From Echinococcus granulosus (taxonomy: Eukaryota; Platyhelminthes; Cestoda; Cyclophyllidea; Taeniidae): 38,494 nucleotides of DNA. How positions within the stretch are numbered: the stretch's first letter is position 1; each line of letters starts with the position of its first letter. The translations under genes and the position numbers were made by a program. This document shows positions 1 through 11,862 of the stretch, piece by piece. The notes under the pieces are model-generated. The model worked only from the letters and a program-made list of their open reading frames with translations, ran no database searches and was not told where the DNA came from. The stretch is from the NCBI RefSeq assembly GCF_000524195.1, contig NW_020170597.1, positions 9,870 through 48,363 on the forward strand, written 5' to 3'.

Positions 1-229
1 AACGTCTGGTTTCAGCTGTGACTATGGCCTCACAGAAACCAGCTAATGTTCAGTGATAATGGTTTTTATGGAAATGAGATTTTACTGACTTGATCTCCAT
101 TCCTCTAACCAGATTTCCCTTTTTTTTTCCAAGCCTTTATTTATAGTGTCTCCTAAACTACTTCTCATCAATGGCTACAATCCTTGCTAAGGTTAGGTTA
201 GAGTAGCATTGAAAGCACTTCCTTTCAAT

Positions 230-420
230 CAATACCAATGCACAGTTATCTTTGGAAGGCTGTTTGTCTGATGAGGCACTGGTTACATTGACAAATCAGC
301 AAGTCCTCTCCTGTTGTTGGTGCAATAAAGGGCATGATTGTGGTGCGTAACATCTAAGACCAATCGGAAGGAGCAGTCTTATTTGATGTCATGCGCTAAA
401 TGATGCGATTGTCTGGGAGT
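230..420. repeat. Family D interspersed repeat, copy 1 (diverged)
   Basis: This stretch resembles 20,400-20,570. The clearest shared part is ACCAATCGGAAGGAGCAGTC here against GCCAATCAGAAGGGGCAGTT in the other copy, in the same orientation. A shared GGTGCA lies some 50 bases upstream in each. I do not recognise the element and see no long reading frame. It is probably a short fragment of an old interspersed repeat. The boundaries are approximate. Confidence 0.4.
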
Positions 421-1854
421 TTGTGCTAGAACAAGTAGCATGATTCATCAGCAAGCCTTCAGTAGGCTTCAACAGGTGCTTAATTATGAATATAAGTGAA
501 ATATTTTTTAGCAATTTGAGATCTTTAATCGTGTTTGCCTCTGATTTTTAAAAACTGAGGCCTGAAACGAAAATGCTTATAGTAACGAAATACTTGTTGA
601 TAATTTACTGAAGTCGAATTAGGCATGCAAAAGCCTGTTTGCCATTTAAAAACTAATAATGCTAACTACCAAAGAGCAAATCGCGTTCTTTTCTTCAATT
701 GTCAATTAAGAATGTGTTTGAGGCTTCTGTTTAAGTATATTTTAACCGTTAGCTGGCACGCTTAAATAAAGCCATAGGGAGTGTAACGCGGGCCTCTCCA
801 AAAACAGCATGCATGCGAATTCTAGCAAGTAGGTAGGCCTTTTATGTGCTGCTCTCTTTCAAACATTTTATATCAAAGCTGAGATACTTAACTCTCACAG
901 CCTAATCAAGCGCAGCTGTGATGTCACTAGCTGTGCTTTGAGATTACCGTAACTAACGAAATCTAAGAAAGAAGACAGACGCATGTGGGTCAGACGCGCA
1001 CATTGGAAAGGAGTTATGTAAGTGAACTCAGGCACAAAGCAAAACAAAGCGTTTCCTTGTGAATCTCTCAACACGCTGTGTAACCCTAAAATGGCTTTAA
1101 CTGGTGGAAACAGCTGATGCAGATGTGCTTCAGTAAAGAAGTGCAGAAGGTGACAATGAACAGATTAATCCCTTTCTCATACACTGGGCTCCACCAACAA
1201 TGGTTTATTGCTACCATCACTTGATGCAGTCTAAAAATGTATGTTACCTGAAATATGGTGAGGAAAGGACATTGTGCTGATATACTCATTTCAGTAGTGT
1301 TGGCACAAAACATGGTGTATGCGAAAAGAATTCCTTGTAGAAGAAGGCAACATTGCGACCATATCCAAAAATTATGCACCCAAACAAATATCGTCCTAAA
1401 CTTTGGTCACACCATCTAGACATTGCAGCTGTTACTCAAAACCAAAAGGTACTTCCTTGGTTTTCCATTTCCATGTTCTTAAACTAATACAGTAGTAGCC
1501 TCCTGCTGGTTCGATGAGTTGGTACTCTGATCATATCATCTAAGAGCATTTTACGCTACTCCAATAAAAGCAGCAACTCAACAATACCACGGAATTAAGT
1601 TCTATGGGTCCTATCCGAGTATTAATTATAATATAAGCGGATAAGTCTATAATTGCTCTAAAGATGGTAACTCCTGATACTAGTAGTGTAATGCCAGTCT
1701 TACCGAGGGGACTAACCTAATTAGTTTCCATTTTCCGTATTATTTTATCATTGTAGACAACCTCATATGGTTTCCACGAATTAGGACAATTGTCTGCGCA
1801 AGGGTATATGCCAGCAGAATTACAAGGCAAATGAAGTATTTTGGCATGTGATCG
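421..1854. other. No recognisable gene
   Basis: I see no recognised protein, RNA gene or strong repeat in this stretch. A 97-codon open frame on the minus strand (1,086-1,379) starts with Met, but its hydrophobic, Cys-rich product resembles nothing I know. The length is within chance expectation for AT-rich non-coding DNA. Confidence 0.5.
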
Positions 1855-1915
1855 AGAACCTCCGCAGAGGAAGTTGCAAATCACGAAGGCCGCTGAGTTA
1901 CGTGGAGAATACGCT
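1855..1915. repeat. Short diverged repeat shared with 21,085-21,130
   Basis: The bases around TTGCAAATCACGAAGG and GAGTTACGTGGAGAATACG match ATCGCAAATCGTGAAAG and GAGTAACCTAAAGAATAC near 21,090 in the same order and orientation. The match fades downstream. The sequence here is locally richer in G+C than its surroundings. It is likely a fragment of a decayed mobile element of unknown class. Confidence 0.3.
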
Positions 1916-2199
1916 CGACGTAGACCACCGCCCAGGCAGGAATTGAATCATCCTCGATATCATTTGCTTATGTACTGATGTGTGGCGGACGTTTAAGTGG
2001 ACCCTAGTTAGTAAAGTTTTGATATTATCTACTATCTACATCCTGAGGAAGCATGGTCATGTCTGAACTGACCACTGACTCCGTCTTCGCACGTATCCAA
2101 TGGTGAAATGCAACCCCCATAGAAATGTATTTTAAAAGGGGATTAAACGATTTCCAGTGCCCATTACAAAACAGTCCACCGTAGTTGGTGTCCACTGTG

Positions 2200-5100
2200 G
2201 GCAGTGAACCCTAACAACAGCCATCACAGGTGTGCAGAACAATGCCTTAACTGATGTAAACTTTTACAAGTTTGGCTAAATTCTGAGGTGTTGCTTTCCA
2301 CAGTGCAATTATGCGCAGCTGCAGTGATACCTTGGGCTCTCTGGGGCTTAAGGTAGCTGAAGTTACTTAATTAATATGACAGACACACATATTTGGTAAG
2401 CTAGGTACATTAAAAGTAGAATATGGCATCGCTGAAGTCAAGCACATACCAAATGATTTGCCTTGCCTTTTGTTTCTGACAACACATTGCAAAGACAAAT
2501 GTCGTGAATCCATTTTATGAGAAGGAAATGGATGATATAGACTGAAGAGTAAAATTAGGGCCCACCGAACTTAGCAGAAAAAGCTAATGCAATCTGACTG
2601 TTAGACTTTTGTGCCCACAACATTGTTATGTTACTGCTGTAGCCAAAGCAGCATCGAATAAACCTGGGAATAGCTCAAAAGCCGAATTTTGCTGATCCAC
2701 TGGTGTTAGAGCACGATATTAAAGAAATATATTAGTGCTCTATATTTCATTCTCATGTATGCAATTTCTGATAGGCAAATTCTAGGTTGGACATGCTTGA
2801 ACATTTTTGTGAGTGGTTCTTATTTTGACGATGGTTGTAATTTTGTGGCACCCATTAAGGGAATTCTCAGTACATGCCTCAATAGAAGTTGGTGTTTTTT
2901 GTCGTCATTTTTATCCTTCATCATTTTAGTACATGTTTTAAGTGCTTAGGAACCGACATTTCTTGAAGCAGGACCCAACATTACAGAAGTCGTTGTGGCA
3001 ACCTTAAGCTTGAACACCTTCTCTCACGCCTTTTAAGAGTTATAAAACAGTAACTTAATGGAACCGTGAGTGCGCCTTAACTAAATTCCATTAGCCTTCT
3101 ATCTGATTAAGTATACACAAATATGTGGGCATTCGATTTAATTTCAGTTGCCATGTTATCTGCGTGCAGTTGAAGACACATGTGCAGCCACCTTCATTCT
3201 TTATAGAGGACACTCTATTCTTTGTCTAGGCACATGATTACTGTGTGGTTACCATCAAAAATGTACACTGACCGTTCGAGCACACTTTGACAGTGCAGGA
3301 GTTGTCTTGAAAGCAAATGTATGTTTAGTAGTGATTAGTGCTGCCGACCCGGTCTGCTAAACGAAAATTGAGAACCAATGAACACAGGAATAGCGTTTTG
3401 ACTCCTTCCCACCAAACAATACTCAGCCACCACATGTCAGTAATTAAACAAATGATATAGTGAGGGGTTCGATTCTGCCTTACACGGTCTTCTTATATAA
3501 TCGTAGACTAATAATATCCAAAGATCCTTAGAACAAACCACTGGCAATGTTTAGTCTGTTAGTAAACCTCTACCGGGCAAGATTTGGTCCTATAGAGCGG
3601 TTATTTGATCTGTCTTTGTGTGGTGCATGAATATCTCCGAAATAAAATCCCACTTAAGCTGTTACCTTCAGCATTAATGCACAACCAAGCTATCATTCAA
3701 ACAACTGACAGAGGCTCACTTGTTTTCATTTTATGTGGTTTATGAGAGACAAAATAACGGATATTTTTAGGATTGCTAGGCAAAAAATTTAGATAAACGT
3801 TTTCATGTATTGCTCACATTACTGATAATGAAGATTTTCTGATAATAAGCTGCCTGTTTCTAAGAGGGACACCTTTCTTCAAAAGACCATATTTTATAGT
3901 CACGGGACTCACTTTGCTTTCCACTTTTGCTTTTTGCCTGGATTCTAAACTTTCGAGGACTGGGTGGGCCTCTTTGCTAGATTTTTTTCTGTAGGGCCAA
4001 TGGGGTTCACTTTCTTGCCTTTCTTGCAAGATAAATATATCTACCAAAATAGTAGTTTCCGTAAATCATAAACATGTTCAAAGATATACCAGGACAAATT
4101 TTGCTACGGCTATATGAATTACACATCTTTTCCCTATAAACTAAATTTATTCTTTTTGACTACATAACTTCACAATTTACCTTGACTAATCAGGTTCCAA
4201 ATACTGGTTTGCAAATGCTAAAGTGGGTGCATCGTTGAATGCACAGTCAATAAAACTGTGAAGCCACTTTACTTTGAAAAAACCAGATGGTATTTGTCTT
4301 AAGTCGCAGCATGCTGGATAAACTAGGAGCCACACTCGCAAAATTTAACAGGAAATGGAATTCGCATGATTATGCGGGATTAAGAACCGACTGCATTAAT
4401 TGTATAGTTACTTTAAATGTAGTTCACTTACACGAGCTCTTCCGCCACACCAATTTGGAGTACTTTGACCTAGAAGATTTCTCTCTTCGCTCCATGGCAT
4501 CTATGTATCTGTAATCGGCACTGTGAAAACTAAAACTGAATTGATTTTACGCACTTTCACATTCTGTCTAAGTGTCACCACCAAAGCTTTAACTCTCTTA
4601 TTTTGCGCAGGTGCTGGTTGCTATTATGTAGTTCAACAGCCTAAAAATGCTGACATCTGAAGCACTACTCCGGGGAGCAAAACAGGCAAAATCAACTTTT
4701 GGCATGCAGAGATGTGTAAGAGAATCTTGAAAATACGCCCCGGTTGAATCACCTTAACTTTTTGGGTGCAATCAATGGTTGCAGCACAATGCTATCCACC
4801 ACAAAATACATCCCCATAAATGGCATTAAAAGTAGCCGATTAAATAATTTATTCATAAAAAGGTATCTTTTGGACCTTGCGGGGAGTAAACATAGAATTA
4901 TAAATCAAAATGTATTGCTGCTTGAGTTGATCGACTGGACCCTTGTGCATCTAGGAAGGCAGATTTGGCAAAATGTGGCAAAATCACAGGAGAACAACGT
5001 AGCGGAGGGAAAAAAAGACCGCAAAAATATGTAAAAGTGCTTTTGTACATCATAACCGCGGATGTTTCTTAAAGTTAATGTTTCGGCACTAAAAACCAAT

Positions 5101-6100
5101 CTGTACAACGGAGGACCTCCTGCGGTATGCAAACAAATCATACCTCTCTAAATCACCTCAAATGCTAAAGAAGTGAGTTGAAGAAATTTAAACAACTTTG
5201 CAACCAGTGGTTGCAAAATAATTACGACATTTGCCTCCCTATTTCTTCTAGGGAGAACTCCTTTGACTTTGTCTAGTGAGCTGAATTTATTAGCTTCATT
5301 TGGATATTTAGTAATGCGAGGGCATTTTGTTCCCCTTAAATTTTTCTGTTTACTGCTTACAACATATTTTAAACACGTCAACTCATGTAGAAGTAGAGAT
5401 TTCATAAACAAATTCTCCAATATGTGTTGTACTTTGAAGCAACTCAAGCTCAATTGAAAGCCAGATTTGACTGAAGTCAGAAATTCTTTCTATAAATGGG
5501 CAATTAAGACTTAGTAAATGTGATTGTGGAGAAAAAGTTTTTAGCGAATATCTCATGGGGGCACAGAGCATAGAAGGATGCGTTCACTGTTCTCTTCTAC
5601 AAGTCCTAATCTATAGATGCTCGATCTAGCTTATTGCATAGTTGTTCGCAATCAAAACCGCTATTTTGTTAGCTTTCAGTAAAAACCTTTACTACTTATG
5701 AAATGGAACTTTAATGACTGCTTGGCAGTGACAGCACTTGACTCTCTTGAATACATGGGCTCTACCTAAATCGGTAGTAGCCACCCTTCAAAGATGAATA
5801 CCCACCAACAGCTTTCTCCCTCTTTTTTGATATTGCTCTTCACTGAGCCCCATTATTGTTGATCATGGATATAGAGGTACCACATGTTAAATTTTACACC
5901 GTTTCATGGGGTTTCAAACCGCACCACCAATTCAAATCCTGCAGCAAATACCACAGATTGCATTTACAACAATAAAAAGATACATAATTTTGTTCAATAA
6001 ATATCTATCCAAGGGCGCCTTTTAAGCGACAGTTGTTCAAAATACGCCAACTTCCGGGCCAAGTAGATGTCCTTGATTATCAAGGAGGGAAGAATTCTTG
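2200..6100. other. No recognisable gene (about 3.9 kb)
   Basis: I found only short open frames without family resemblance here. The most protein-like is a 77-codon minus-strand frame at 3,814-4,047, whose product is hydrophilic and rich in Lys, Glu and Ser. It is followed in frame by a possible splice donor (AAA|GTGAGT), but nothing else supports an exon. I saw no clear repeat shared with the rest of the window. Confidence 0.45.
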
Positions 6101-6119
6101 TAGCTCCAAAAAATTGATT

Positions 6120-6175
6120 TTAAGAACCTTCCGCGCTATGCAAAGTGAGATGTCGTCCTACAGAACGTCTATCCC
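6120..6175. repeat. Short diverged repeat shared with 20,965-21,015
   Basis: The sequence CGCTATGCAAAGTGAGATGT followed by CGTCCTACAGA resembles ATGCTATACAAACTGAGATG followed by TCCTCCTTTGAG near 20,970, in the same orientation. A weaker, partly related block may lie at 6,370-6,410. It is a probable old interspersed-repeat fragment of unknown class. Confidence 0.35.
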
Positions 6176-6479
6176 ACCCAAATGTGCATAACACTAGAAG
6201 TCGTAAGGAGAACAATCGAGGGTTTTATATTCATATGCATTATTATTTCATTCGATTAAAGTAAGCAGCATTTCTTATTTCCTCATTGATATGCTCCAAA
6301 TCGACCTATTACGGCCTCTTTTCCTTAAGTATTTTTGAATGTAAAAAAATACGACATCTCTTTAGGGCTGACGAAATGACTGCTCTGTAGGACTCAATCC
6401 CACCTAATGGAAATTAAATAACTGTCCGAAGATGGCTAATAGTCTGTTCTGGAGGACTCCACATATCAACTTTTTACGT

Positions 6480-8460
6480 ACAAATAATTGAAAATGGAGT
6501 AGATGGCTTAAGCAAAGATTTGATTCAGTGCCAAAATTTGATTGATAAATCAGGCTACAGGCAGACCTGTTTTGGATTTTATCAATTTATTTGAGTCAAT
6601 ATGGTACAAACCAGCTCAAGCTTTATTGCTTAAAACGGAATGAAAGCATGTGATAACGCGGTTTTTATGCACACTTTGTCATGTACTTCACTAAATGCTC
6701 TGTTTTTACGTAAGCCATGTGCGGATGTTTTCACGCCAGTTAAGCATTTGGACCTCCGCATTGAAGTTGTATATAAACTTGAGTTTATTCGGTCATGAGA
6801 AAATTTGGGGACATCCATTGATTAACGTAATTTCCGTTGCATAAAGTCCGTTTCCTCAGACTTAAGACTGAACTCCATGGGACATCGCACTTCGTGGTGA
6901 GTGATTGATGTGCGAAAGTTACTATTACGGGGTGAAATCGTTTCACGTATATGTGATGATACAAATAACCGGTTACGGTTTGACATCCTAGGTTATTTTG
7001 GGCCGATTTCCTTAGGAAACATGTTTGACGCAACAGAATGTGTTGGGTGTAATAGATACCGTGACCATCGGCCATTGCATTGCTGCTTCAGGTGCATCCT
7101 GAACATACCAAGTGTGTTTGCGTGATACTGTCTTTGTCTAGCGCGATTTTATGACCTGCAACTCTAAATTGCTACTTAGTTGTAGCAATTTCAATGACCA
7201 AATTAATGCTTAGTGGATGATTACTGTGTGGTCTTATGCACAGAGTGCGTTACCAAATAATACGATTATTAATACAATGAGCTTGGGCAGACTGTTCCAT
7301 TGTGACTGGTGTATGAACTTGCGAATAGTAATACCATCCTGCAAATGGCACTCTGATTTCATTCTGTGTATGTACGATCAAAGAGGCAGTATACGTTGTG
7401 TCTTCTACGTCTCGCAACATAGTTTTGCTCCTTTTGAGCATTATGTTTCAATGTCTGTTAATTTGTTTGGATTTGAACTATATACACATAAATAAGTAGA
7501 AGTTAGCAGGAGATAACCGCTTGATTTGGATTATGGTTTATGAGATTTATTTATAAGCTTCCCGCATGAAGACGCAGCATTTAAATATTTATTCGTGTTG
7601 TTTTGAAAACCTATTTCCTCAATCACGATGATTTTTCATGCCAATATCAGAGGGCTGGTACGTAGTCCCTAACATGAATGTGTTGGAGAGCATAGAATTG
7701 GGTCGGATGTACTTCGTTTGTAAAAATAACTAAAGTGCGATTAGAGAGATGATGTGATGGAATGGTCATGCAAGTGTTTAGCCATATTAAGGGTTACATG
7801 TCTAAGTGCAAAGGATGATTATGAAGAAGTCCAGAGAAATATAGTTGGAGACAAATAGTGTTGATTTATGGCCACAACAAATTTCTAGACTTTAATTAAT
7901 AAGGATGAAGTTTAAGCAATATTTTGCGAAGTCTAGGCTATTGAAAATAATTGAATTTGGTTCTAGAATTTGAAATGACTCAAAGAAAGAGGAATTGTGA
8001 CTTAATGCTTTAGCCTACAATCGTTCGCTTTATTGATGCAATAGCTGAACTACAATTCTTTGCTTTTGGCAAGATAATAATGGAGAAAATGCGCAGGTTC
8101 TATAAAAATAATGAGTTTTGGCTCTTTTCACGAAAAGATAGGGACGCATAAAGCACTTACTATGAGCAGGTTTTTATATTTTGCGAGGTCTGGCATCATT
8201 TTCTACTCTGCGTGTCATTTTACCCGATGCGTAAGCAACTGCTTTCAAAATGGTTGACTGGTTTTTTAAGACAAGAAGCATGAGCCTAACCTATGTGAAT
8301 GCAAACAGCTTAGGCCTTCAATTATAGACCCTTCTCCATCTCAATAATATGTTTCCGAAGTTAGCAATCGCTTGCCTGTTTCAATGCTACTACTTCTGCA
8401 CAAAAACGAATTCCTCCCTCTGTGGTCTAAATTTGATTTGCTGAAAACCTATAATTTGGC
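6480..8460. other. No recognisable gene; one hairpin
   Basis: There are several open frames of 60-95 codons on both strands (for example 6,901-7,125 and 7,217-7,495, plus strand). None shows a known domain, and overlapping frames on both strands argue against coding. The only local structure I noted is the hairpin at 7,166-7,191. Confidence 0.45.
7166..7191. other. Perfect 10-bp inverted repeat (hairpin)
   Basis: The arms AAATTGCTAC and GTAGCAATTT are exact reverse complements around a 6-base loop, TTAGTT. No T run follows and no gene is adjacent, so there is no reason to call a regulatory element. A hairpin of this size may occur by chance in a window this long. Confidence 0.6.
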
Positions 8461-8464
8461 ACAA

Positions 8465-9545
8465 ATCATTTGGCCAAAATGTGCTTAGTGGGTAAAGAGA
8501 AGGGAAGTTGGAAGTAACATTAACACACGTGCTAATCACGCGATATTCGGTAGGTGGCAAGCGAAAACAATGAGGGCATAGGACGAAGTGCCAAGAGAAG
8601 AAAAGTAAGCGGCATTGGGTGTTGAGTAGTAGCATATGGGTGCGTAGATGTGTAAGAAGCCGTCTCTTAGAGGTAGTTTAAGGGAAACTCACTACATTAC
8701 ACTTAATGGTGTGCATCGTGCTGCAGATGGCACACGTGGCGCTAGTCTGAATGATTGCATCAGTAAGGTGCATGTCGACTTGAACGATAGTGACAATGTG
8801 GCCACTATCGCTAATATAGCGGCCATTATAACAAGACCAAGATTGCTATCAGCTCGCGATGATTACGATAATGACCCTGTGCTATGTAATGTGTCTTGCA
8901 CTGTCCATATTGAGATGTCGACGAACGACAAGGCAACAAGGTGCAGAAAGCGGTTTGGACATTGAGCGTATGATGTCGCATCAATTCGATGAGATGCTTT
9001 TCAATATTACCCAGTTGTTGCGAAGGTGGTGGATACGGCAATGCCGGTGCCATAGATGGCACTAAGAATTCAAATGTTGTCTGCATCGCAGATGGAGTTG
9101 CATGCTGCTTTTCCAGAGGTTGATCACAGTCATCACATCGACTGGCAAATAATACGAATTCCCTGCCTTCTGACAACTCTACAGTCTACCTGAGCTACTA
9201 GTTTGCCTAATGGGATCTGTTCTGCGTTAAAGCGGGCAACAGCGGAATATAAGGATAACCGAGTTGACTCAGAGTAGAATGGGATACATGTGTGCCACAG
9301 GCTACAGCGCAAGCCGATGTGGAGGAATAGCAACAGCGGCAAGCATCAACATAATTTGTCGCTCTTGTATTGGCATTCGGAAGATTGCGCATTCACGTTC
9401 GCTTCCCTTATCGTCTATACTCTTTATGTTTTGGCAGGAGGCGTCTTGATCATCCTTCATTTTGGTGGTGAAAAACTTTGAAGCTGGCGGAGCAAATTTC
9501 TTGCAGGCGGTGGTGTGGGGCCCCTCAGAAATAAAGTGATGGTTT
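8465..9545. repeat. Family E interspersed repeat, copy 1 (about 1.05 kb)
   Basis: This block is colinear with 18,380-19,420 in the same orientation, with the offset staying between about 9,850 and 9,915 bases. Anchor pairs include GCACTGTCCATATTGAGATG against GCACTGTCAACATTGAGATG, TCATCACATCGACTGGCAA against TCATCACGTCGATTAGCAA, and GTCTTGATCATCCTTCATTT against GTCTTGATCTTCCTTCATTT. Differences are mainly transitions, with few length changes. Short plus-strand translations of the two copies show similar hydrophobic spacing (IERMMSHQFDEMLFNI here against VIVHAMLHGIKDELFII there), so an ancestral plus-strand protein is possible. I do not recognise the family. The open frames at 8,648-8,965 and 8,826-9,176 lie inside it and are not intact genes. 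Confidence 0.65.
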
Positions 9546-10890
9546 GTTGCCAAGACAGACTATCGTAGACAGAAGTGCACTACCGAGAATTTTGACATTA
9601 CACTTCAGCAAAGATTTCGAAAATCGGAATATAGCCTCTGCAACCCTAAACAAAGTGTGGGATGATTAGTCTTATCTATCACCTCAAACAACTTTCCTAG
9701 CCTAACAAATGGGAAGAAATACCAGCATCACCACCATCAGTAGTGTGTAGAATCGTTAACAAACAACTCGGAAGGCTTTCTTTAAGCTTATAGTTGATCC
9801 GTGCGACTTTTGGGCCACATGCTCTTGGCAGTTCCCAGGTAAAGGTGTAGTTTTGCATTTGTTTGCAGCTATTTATCGCACTGCACGGATTCCTATGTGA
9901 GTGACATCCTGTGTGCATGTAGGCAAGGAGGCGAATAAGAAGAGAATTGCAAAGGCAAATAGAGGGAATTAAAGGGATGGTAATTTGCGAATAGAGATAT
10001 CAAGAGACTAGGAAATGGAAAGACAGTGGGGGACACAGAGGCCTAGTGGGAAACGAACATGGTGCCCACCAGCAAGGAGAAAGAGCCTGTAAGGTATACA
10101 GCAGGAGGACGGAAGAAGAGGATTTCCTTGCCTATTATTACGGCCATACTATGAACATTTGCTCGAGTAGGGGAAATTATTTTCAGTATTTAGGGACAAC
10201 ATTGCTTTGACCACCTATTTTTTAATTTTTCTTTGCAACGATTCACTCAATAAGGATATTTTGGATGAGATTAGGAAAAATACTCGGTGTGGTCCCTAGT
10301 GCATTAAACAAGCGCTATTCCAATCAAACTGCTTTACTGTCCCATAAGGAAAAATGAGCAAACATTCCTCCTAGATCATAGCACCACCCAGTGGAAAGAA
10401 AGTATTTAAATTACTTATTCTATCATTGAAAGACTCGCGTTATTAGGGGATTAGACAGATAATCCACTCCTTGTCTCTCGCTTTTTCGTGTTTAAACTTC
10501 GTTCCACTCCCGTTTATGTGTTATTGTATCATCCTTTTAGTTTTTATTTATAGTGAATTGTGTAAACCAACAACACAAGCGACCATTTTGACTTCCTCAG
10601 TATTATGGCAATGAAATGTTGTATAGTCACCAAGTATCTCTATTCCAATCATTTATCCAAAAGGAACCATTATTTAAGCATGATGATGGGTATTTTGTTC
10701 AAACAAAATCGATTCACCAGATAGTTAAATTTTCATACCCTCTCACCATTTGATGCATTAACTGTGGTTGACCTCCTACAAGTCTTTACTTTCCTTCCAC
10801 TTCAGATATACTGACCCTGAGCCTTCTAGTCAGAGAGATGGCCAGGTCCTCACTACTACTATCACAACGGCGGCTCCTTCCTTCTAGAAG
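9546..10890. other. No recognisable gene; purine-rich patch
   Basis: The stretch from about 9,940 to 10,130 is unusually rich in purines on the plus strand (many GGAAA, AGGAGG and GAAGAAG runs) but is not a tandem repeat. The remainder is AT-rich without recognisable coding. A minus-strand frame at 9,697-9,918 has no family resemblance. Confidence 0.4.
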
Positions 10891-10894
10891 GCGT

Positions 10895-11099
10895 AAGGGG
10901 GGATGTCAGTTCTCTGATAGCATGTGTCAGTACAGATTAACTTATGCATTGCTGTTGTTCATCGAATGTAATAAACACATTGCTAAACCCCGTTTATCAG
11001 CATTGGTATCGTCAGTGGATCGCAGACGTCTTTATTCAGTGATTCTTACAGCAGTAGTTGAATTTACTGAGCACTATTACTTCTAACCGTATGCTAACA
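10895..11099 (+). mobile_element. Candidate polypurine tract and small LTR
   Basis: A purine run AAGGGGGGA (10,895-10,903) is followed directly by TGTCAG at 10,904, the usual arrangement of a polypurine tract and the start of a 3' LTR. Possible LTR ends matching TGT...ACA are CTTACA (ending at 11,050) and CTAACA (ending at 11,099), giving an LTR of about 147 or 196 bp. A possible AATAAA polyadenylation signal falls inside (within TGTAATAAACAC). I found no partner LTR elsewhere in the window and no clear pol just upstream, so this may be coincidence. The 82-codon open frame at 10,838-11,086 overlaps it and is unlikely to be a gene. Confidence 0.3.
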
Positions 11100-11860
11100 A
11101 TCAGTGCGATCATGCAGACTACGATCATGTACGCTGAGATGCGGAAAATATCAACTGCTTTAAAGGACAGTGGCAGTCACCAACGGCACACGAATTCTGT
11201 CTTTGAAACTGCAGATTTTTTTTTCTTTACATGCTAAGTTTGATCCCGTATGCTTGTCAAATTAGTAGAAGAGCAATTAATGGAGGTGTGACAGTAGACT
11301 GAAACATCCGGAAGCGATGTGCCAGTCGCAGATGCATACATCACATCCATAAAGACACTCCACTCTTTATACCAAAGGTATGAATGACGTCTTTGTGCCT
11401 AATAATCTGTGACTGATCCCCAAAATATGATGTATTTTCAAATAGGGCAGACATAAAGGATACTAACCAAATGGCTTTTACATCGATGAATAGATCATGT
11501 TAGGCTACAAAGTCGACGACTAGGTTTCCAATTTTTCTTTGTATACCGAGTTTGCGCCTTTGTCGATTCTCTGAATGACCTGTGCTGAGAAATAGGCTTT
11601 ACACCCTCTGTTAACCTCACCACCTGCCTCACATTTCTAATCCACCTCTTCTTTCTAACTCACGCACGTACCGGTCCAATTACTCCTTATTGAAACATGA
11701 TCTCCATCTACCTTGGCACTAAAGATAACCTTGAACAAAGATGACAGGTTAGTACAAATCGTCAAATTCGTGTTCAGATTACTTATAAAAGGGGTTATTA
11801 ACTTCAGCACCAATTCCCTGGGTGTCGTGTAGTATTGTATTGTACCGCTTGAGTACAGTA
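11100..11860. other. No recognisable gene
   Basis: This is AT-rich sequence with no long frame. Two copies of CGATCATG lie 15 bases apart at 11,107 and 11,122, just beyond the candidate LTR end. Nothing else stands out. Confidence 0.45.
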
Positions 11861-11862
11861 TT

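Noticed and set aside
189..200. GGTTAGGTTAG, resembling insect-type TTAGG telomere repeat
   Set aside because: Two units only, which is expected by chance.
1086..1379. 97-codon minus-strand open frame
   Set aside because: Hydrophobic, Cys-rich translation with no domain, no supporting context and no similar copy.
3465..3480. GGGTTCGATTCTGCC, resembling a tRNA B box
   Set aside because: No A box lies at a suitable distance upstream, the T-arm stem does not pair, and no cloverleaf can be drawn.
3814..4047. 77-codon minus-strand frame with hydrophilic product and a possible splice donor
   Set aside because: There is no family resemblance, no convincing acceptor and no second copy. Length is within chance for this window.
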